From NCBI GenBank assembly GCA_965276785.1, contig OZ255629.1, positions 1,984,001-2,048,000 of the forward strand: a stretch of DNA of 64,000 nucleotides, written 5' to 3'. The notes under the pieces were generated by a model. It saw only the letters and a list, made by a program, of their open reading frames with translations, searched no databases and had not been told where the DNA came from. The position numbers and the translations under genes were made by a program. This stretch comes from LMUY01 sp965276785. Its GTDB lineage: Bacteria > Pseudomonadota > Alphaproteobacteria > Acetobacterales > Acetobacteraceae. The stretch's first letter is position 1, and the number at the start of each line of letters is the position of its first letter. Shown piece by piece: positions 62,233 to 64,000 of the stretch.

Positions 62233-63708
62233 TCAAGCCCGCATGGTGAACGGGTCGCGGACGCCCTGCGAGAAATCGATCATCACGTTCTTGGTCGTCA
62301 TGAACTCGTCGAGCCCTTGGGACCCGCGCTCCCGCCCGAAACCGCTTTCCTTCACGCCGCCAAACGGCGCCTGGCAGGCCGCAGCCCGGTAGGTGTTGAC
62401 CCAGACGACTCCGCTGCGCAGGGCGCGCGTCACCCGCATGATGCGGGAAATGTCTTGCGTCCATAGCCCGGCCGCCAGACCGTAGCGCGTGTCGTTGCCG
62501 ATCTCGATGGCTTCCTCATCGGTCTCGAACGGAATGATCGACAGCACCGGCCCGAACACCTCCTCCTGCGCGATCGTCATTGCGCTGCGCACTTCGTTAA
62601 AGATCGTGGGCTTGACGAAGAACCCTCCCGCGAGGTCGCCGTCGGTGGCCGCCTCACCGCCGGTCAGCAGGTTGGCGCCCTCGGCCTTGGCGGCATCGAT
62701 GCTCCCTAGGATGCGTCGGAACTGCGGCTCGTTGGCCGCGGTGCCCATCTCGGTTCGCGGGTCCGCCGGGTCGCCCATCGTGATCCGCGCGGCACGCTCC
62801 GCCAAATACTCGGACATGCGTGCGTATAGCGACCGATGGACCAGCAGCCGGGATCCGGCGATGCAGGTTTGCCCAGTCGCCCCGAAAATGCCGGCCAAGG
62901 CGCCGACCGCGGCCTTGTCAAAATCTGCGTCCGCGAAGACGATGTTGGGCGACTTGCCCCCGAGTTCGAGGGTCACGGGCACCAGGTTGCGCCCGGCCGC
63001 CGCGGCGATGTGCCGCCCCACCGCCGGGCTGCCGGTGAAGCTCACGCGGTCTATGCCCGTGGCCTCCGACAGCGCCTTCCCAACCCGCGCGTCCCCCGTC
63101 ACCACGTTGACGACACCCGCAGGGAAGCCGGCTTCGTGCACAAGGTGGCAGAATTCGAGCGTAGTGGCCGAGGCGTGTTCCGATGGTTTGATGACCACGC
63201 AGTTGCCCGCGGCCAACGCCGGCGCGAGTTTGTTGGCCAGCAGCGACATTGGTGAGTTCCAGGCAATGATCAGCACGGCTACGCCAAGCGGCTCACGCGT
63301 CGCGTAGTCGAACACGTCCCGCTGGTCCAAGGGGATGACGTTGCCCCAAAGCTTGTCGGCATAGCCCGCGTAGAAGCGGTACTGGCGAGCGGCGAAATGC
63401 ATCTGCGTCACCGTTTCGCGGATGACCTTGCCGTTGTCGCGGGTTTCCAGCTCACCCATGCGCTGGGCGTCCCGGTCCAGCAAGTTAGCCAAGCGGTTCA
63501 GCAGCCGGGATCGCTCCAGCCCCGAGCTCTGCCCCCAAGAGGATTCGAACCGCCGGCGCGCCGCGGCAATCGCGCTGGCGACGTCGCCGTCTCTGGCTTG
63601 CGGGATCGTTCCCCATTCCTGCCGGTTGAACGGGTTCACCGTGGGAAAGCGCTCACCGTTGGAACTCTCGGCCCACTCGCCATCGATAAACAGGCTGTAT
63701 TGCGTCAT
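62233..63708 (-). CDS. NAD(P)-dependent aldehyde dehydrogenase
   Basis: 491 residues, complete. Cofactor and catalytic features: IAWNSPMSLLANKLAPALAAGN (in part), KPSEHAS, FTGSPAVGRHI, Glu248 in TLELGGKSPN and the nucleophile Cys282 in GATGQTCIAGSRL; EEVFGPVLSIIPF follows. Closest to the betaine-aldehyde/phenylacetaldehyde type by the overall pattern. Its ATG overlaps the stop of the SMP-30-like gene (ATGA at 63705-63708), so they are one transcript. Confidence 0.95.
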   Translation of the reverse strand: MTQYSLFIDGEWAESSNGERFPTVNPFNRQEWGTIPQARDGDVASAIAAARRRFESSWGQSSGLERSRLLNRLANLLDRDAQRMGELETRDNGKVIRETVTQMHFAARQYRFYAGYADKLWGNVIPLDQRDVFDYATREPLGVAVLIIAWNSPMSLLANKLAPALAAGNCVVIKPSEHASATTLEFCHLVHEAGFPAGVVNVVTGDARVGKALSEATGIDRVSFTGSPAVGRHIAAAAGRNLVPVTLELGGKSPNIVFADADFDKAAVGALAGIFGATGQTCIAGSRLLVHRSLYARMSEYLAERAARITMGDPADPRTEMGTAANEPQFRRILGSIDAAKAEGANLLTGGEAATDGDLAGGFFVKPTIFNEVRSAMTIAQEEVFGPVLSIIPFETDEEAIEIGNDTRYGLAAGLWTQDISRIMRVTRALRSGVVWVNTYRAAACQAPFGGVKESGFGRERGSQGLDEFMTTKNVMIDFSQGVRDPFTMRA

Positions 63709-64000
63709 TGTCCGTTGCTCCCGGCCTGCGAGTACATGGGATGCCCGGCCACCGGCAGGGTCACCCGCAGGATGGCTCCCTGCTCCGCCTCGGTGATGAA
63801 GAGGGTGCGGCGATCCGGACCGCCAAAGGCGACGTTGGTGACGCGAAGGCCCGCGCAGGACTTGATGCGATACAGCGGCTCGCCCATGGCGCTGAACAGC
63901 CAGACGGTGCCGAACCCGGCATGCACGACGACGATGTTGCCGTCCTCGTCAAGAGCGAGGCCATCCGGGCCTGCCGGGCTGCCGGACAAGCGGATGAACA
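63705..64000 (-). CDS. SMP-30/gluconolactonase-like protein (partial, N-terminus outside window)
   Basis: C-terminal 97 codons of a six-bladed beta-propeller lactonase: SGSPAGPDGLALDEDGNIVVVHAGFGTVWLFSAMGEP (in part), then TNVAFGGPDRRTLFITEAEQGAILRV, the usual SMP-30 final blades with the metal-site Asp in PDGLALDEDG. The frame is open through the window edge. It is the most upstream visible gene of the catabolic unit and would hydrolyse a sugar lactone or aromatic lactone. Confidence 0.88.
   Translation of the reverse strand, partial: FIRLSGSPAGPDGLALDEDGNIVVVHAGFGTVWLFSAMGEPLYRIKSCAGLRVTNVAFGGPDRRTLFITEAEQGAILRVTLPVAGHPMYSQAGSNGQ

Overview
The window is a high-GC, gene-dense bacterial chromosome segment. 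Its gene content and order point to an alphaproteobacterium, most likely in the Rhodospirillales (Acetobacteraceae-like). Supporting signs are metK-trmB, PpiC-type foldase-argJ opposite secA, pepA-holC, ispE followed by tRNA-Gln, ETF-ubiquinone oxidoreductase, MmcB, and heavy use of GTGA/ATGA start-stop overlaps. The family assignment is inference; no rRNA or other decisive marker is present.

Layout. 1-2.2 kb: a partial MFS exporter coupled to a GlcD-like FAD oxidase. 2.4-3.8 kb: a tiny ORF and an IS630-family element with a split transposase. The element sits at a TA directly behind the stop codon of a tripartite RND efflux operon (outer membrane factor, adaptor, pump; 3.8-9.8 kb, minus). 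9.8-14.5 kb: a haloacid dehalogenase, then flhF-flhG followed by opgC and an SGNH-like secreted protein. 14.5-18.9 kb (minus): two tandem M17 leucyl aminopeptidases, holC and a membrane-anchored Pro-rich protein, all overlapping end to end. 19.0-19.3 kb: a decayed DUF4160/DUF2442 pair. 19.3-32.8 kb: cysQ-sua5, a PA0069-type radical SAM protein divergent from a CLC channel, moaB, a Slt-type transglycosylase, a family 4-like uracil-DNA glycosylase, ETF-QO, a TPR lipoprotein, ispE and tRNA-Gln. 32.9-38.1 kb: DUF3253 plus an SbmA/YddA-like ABC exporter, an MFS drug exporter, a small accessory pair (membrane microprotein and HTH protein) and a ModA-like binding protein. 38.1-49.5 kb: argJ, a PpiC foldase, secA, a renalase-like oxidoreductase, tRNA-Lys, an MFS exporter, a transglycosylase, a class III aminotransferase, a GST and a COG0523 metallochaperone. 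49.5-58.6 kb: a covarying palindromic repeat, a WD40 protein, two aldo/keto reductases, a DUF4142 protein, trmB-metK, hldE, a Rieske oxygenase and mmcB. 58.6-64 kb: an Rrf2 regulator, then a catabolic cluster on the minus strand (SMP-30-like lactonase, aldehyde dehydrogenase, ACS-family MFS importer, carboxymuconolactone decarboxylase-like protein). The last genes of that cluster are broken: an acyl-CoA dehydrogenase pseudogene and a BKACE fragment cut off at a perfect palindrome.

Most of the window is housekeeping: envelope biogenesis (secA, foldase, hldE, opgC, two transglycosylases), isoprenoid and cofactor synthesis, tRNA modification and efflux. No CRISPR array, prophage or complete defence system is visible. 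The most interesting items are small: the tRNA-Gln that overlaps the end of ispE, the covarying double hairpin between the COG0523 and WD40 genes, the mirror-image starts of the radical SAM and CLC genes, a uracil-DNA glycosylase lacking half of its expected Fe-S ligands, and the decaying catabolic operon at the right end.
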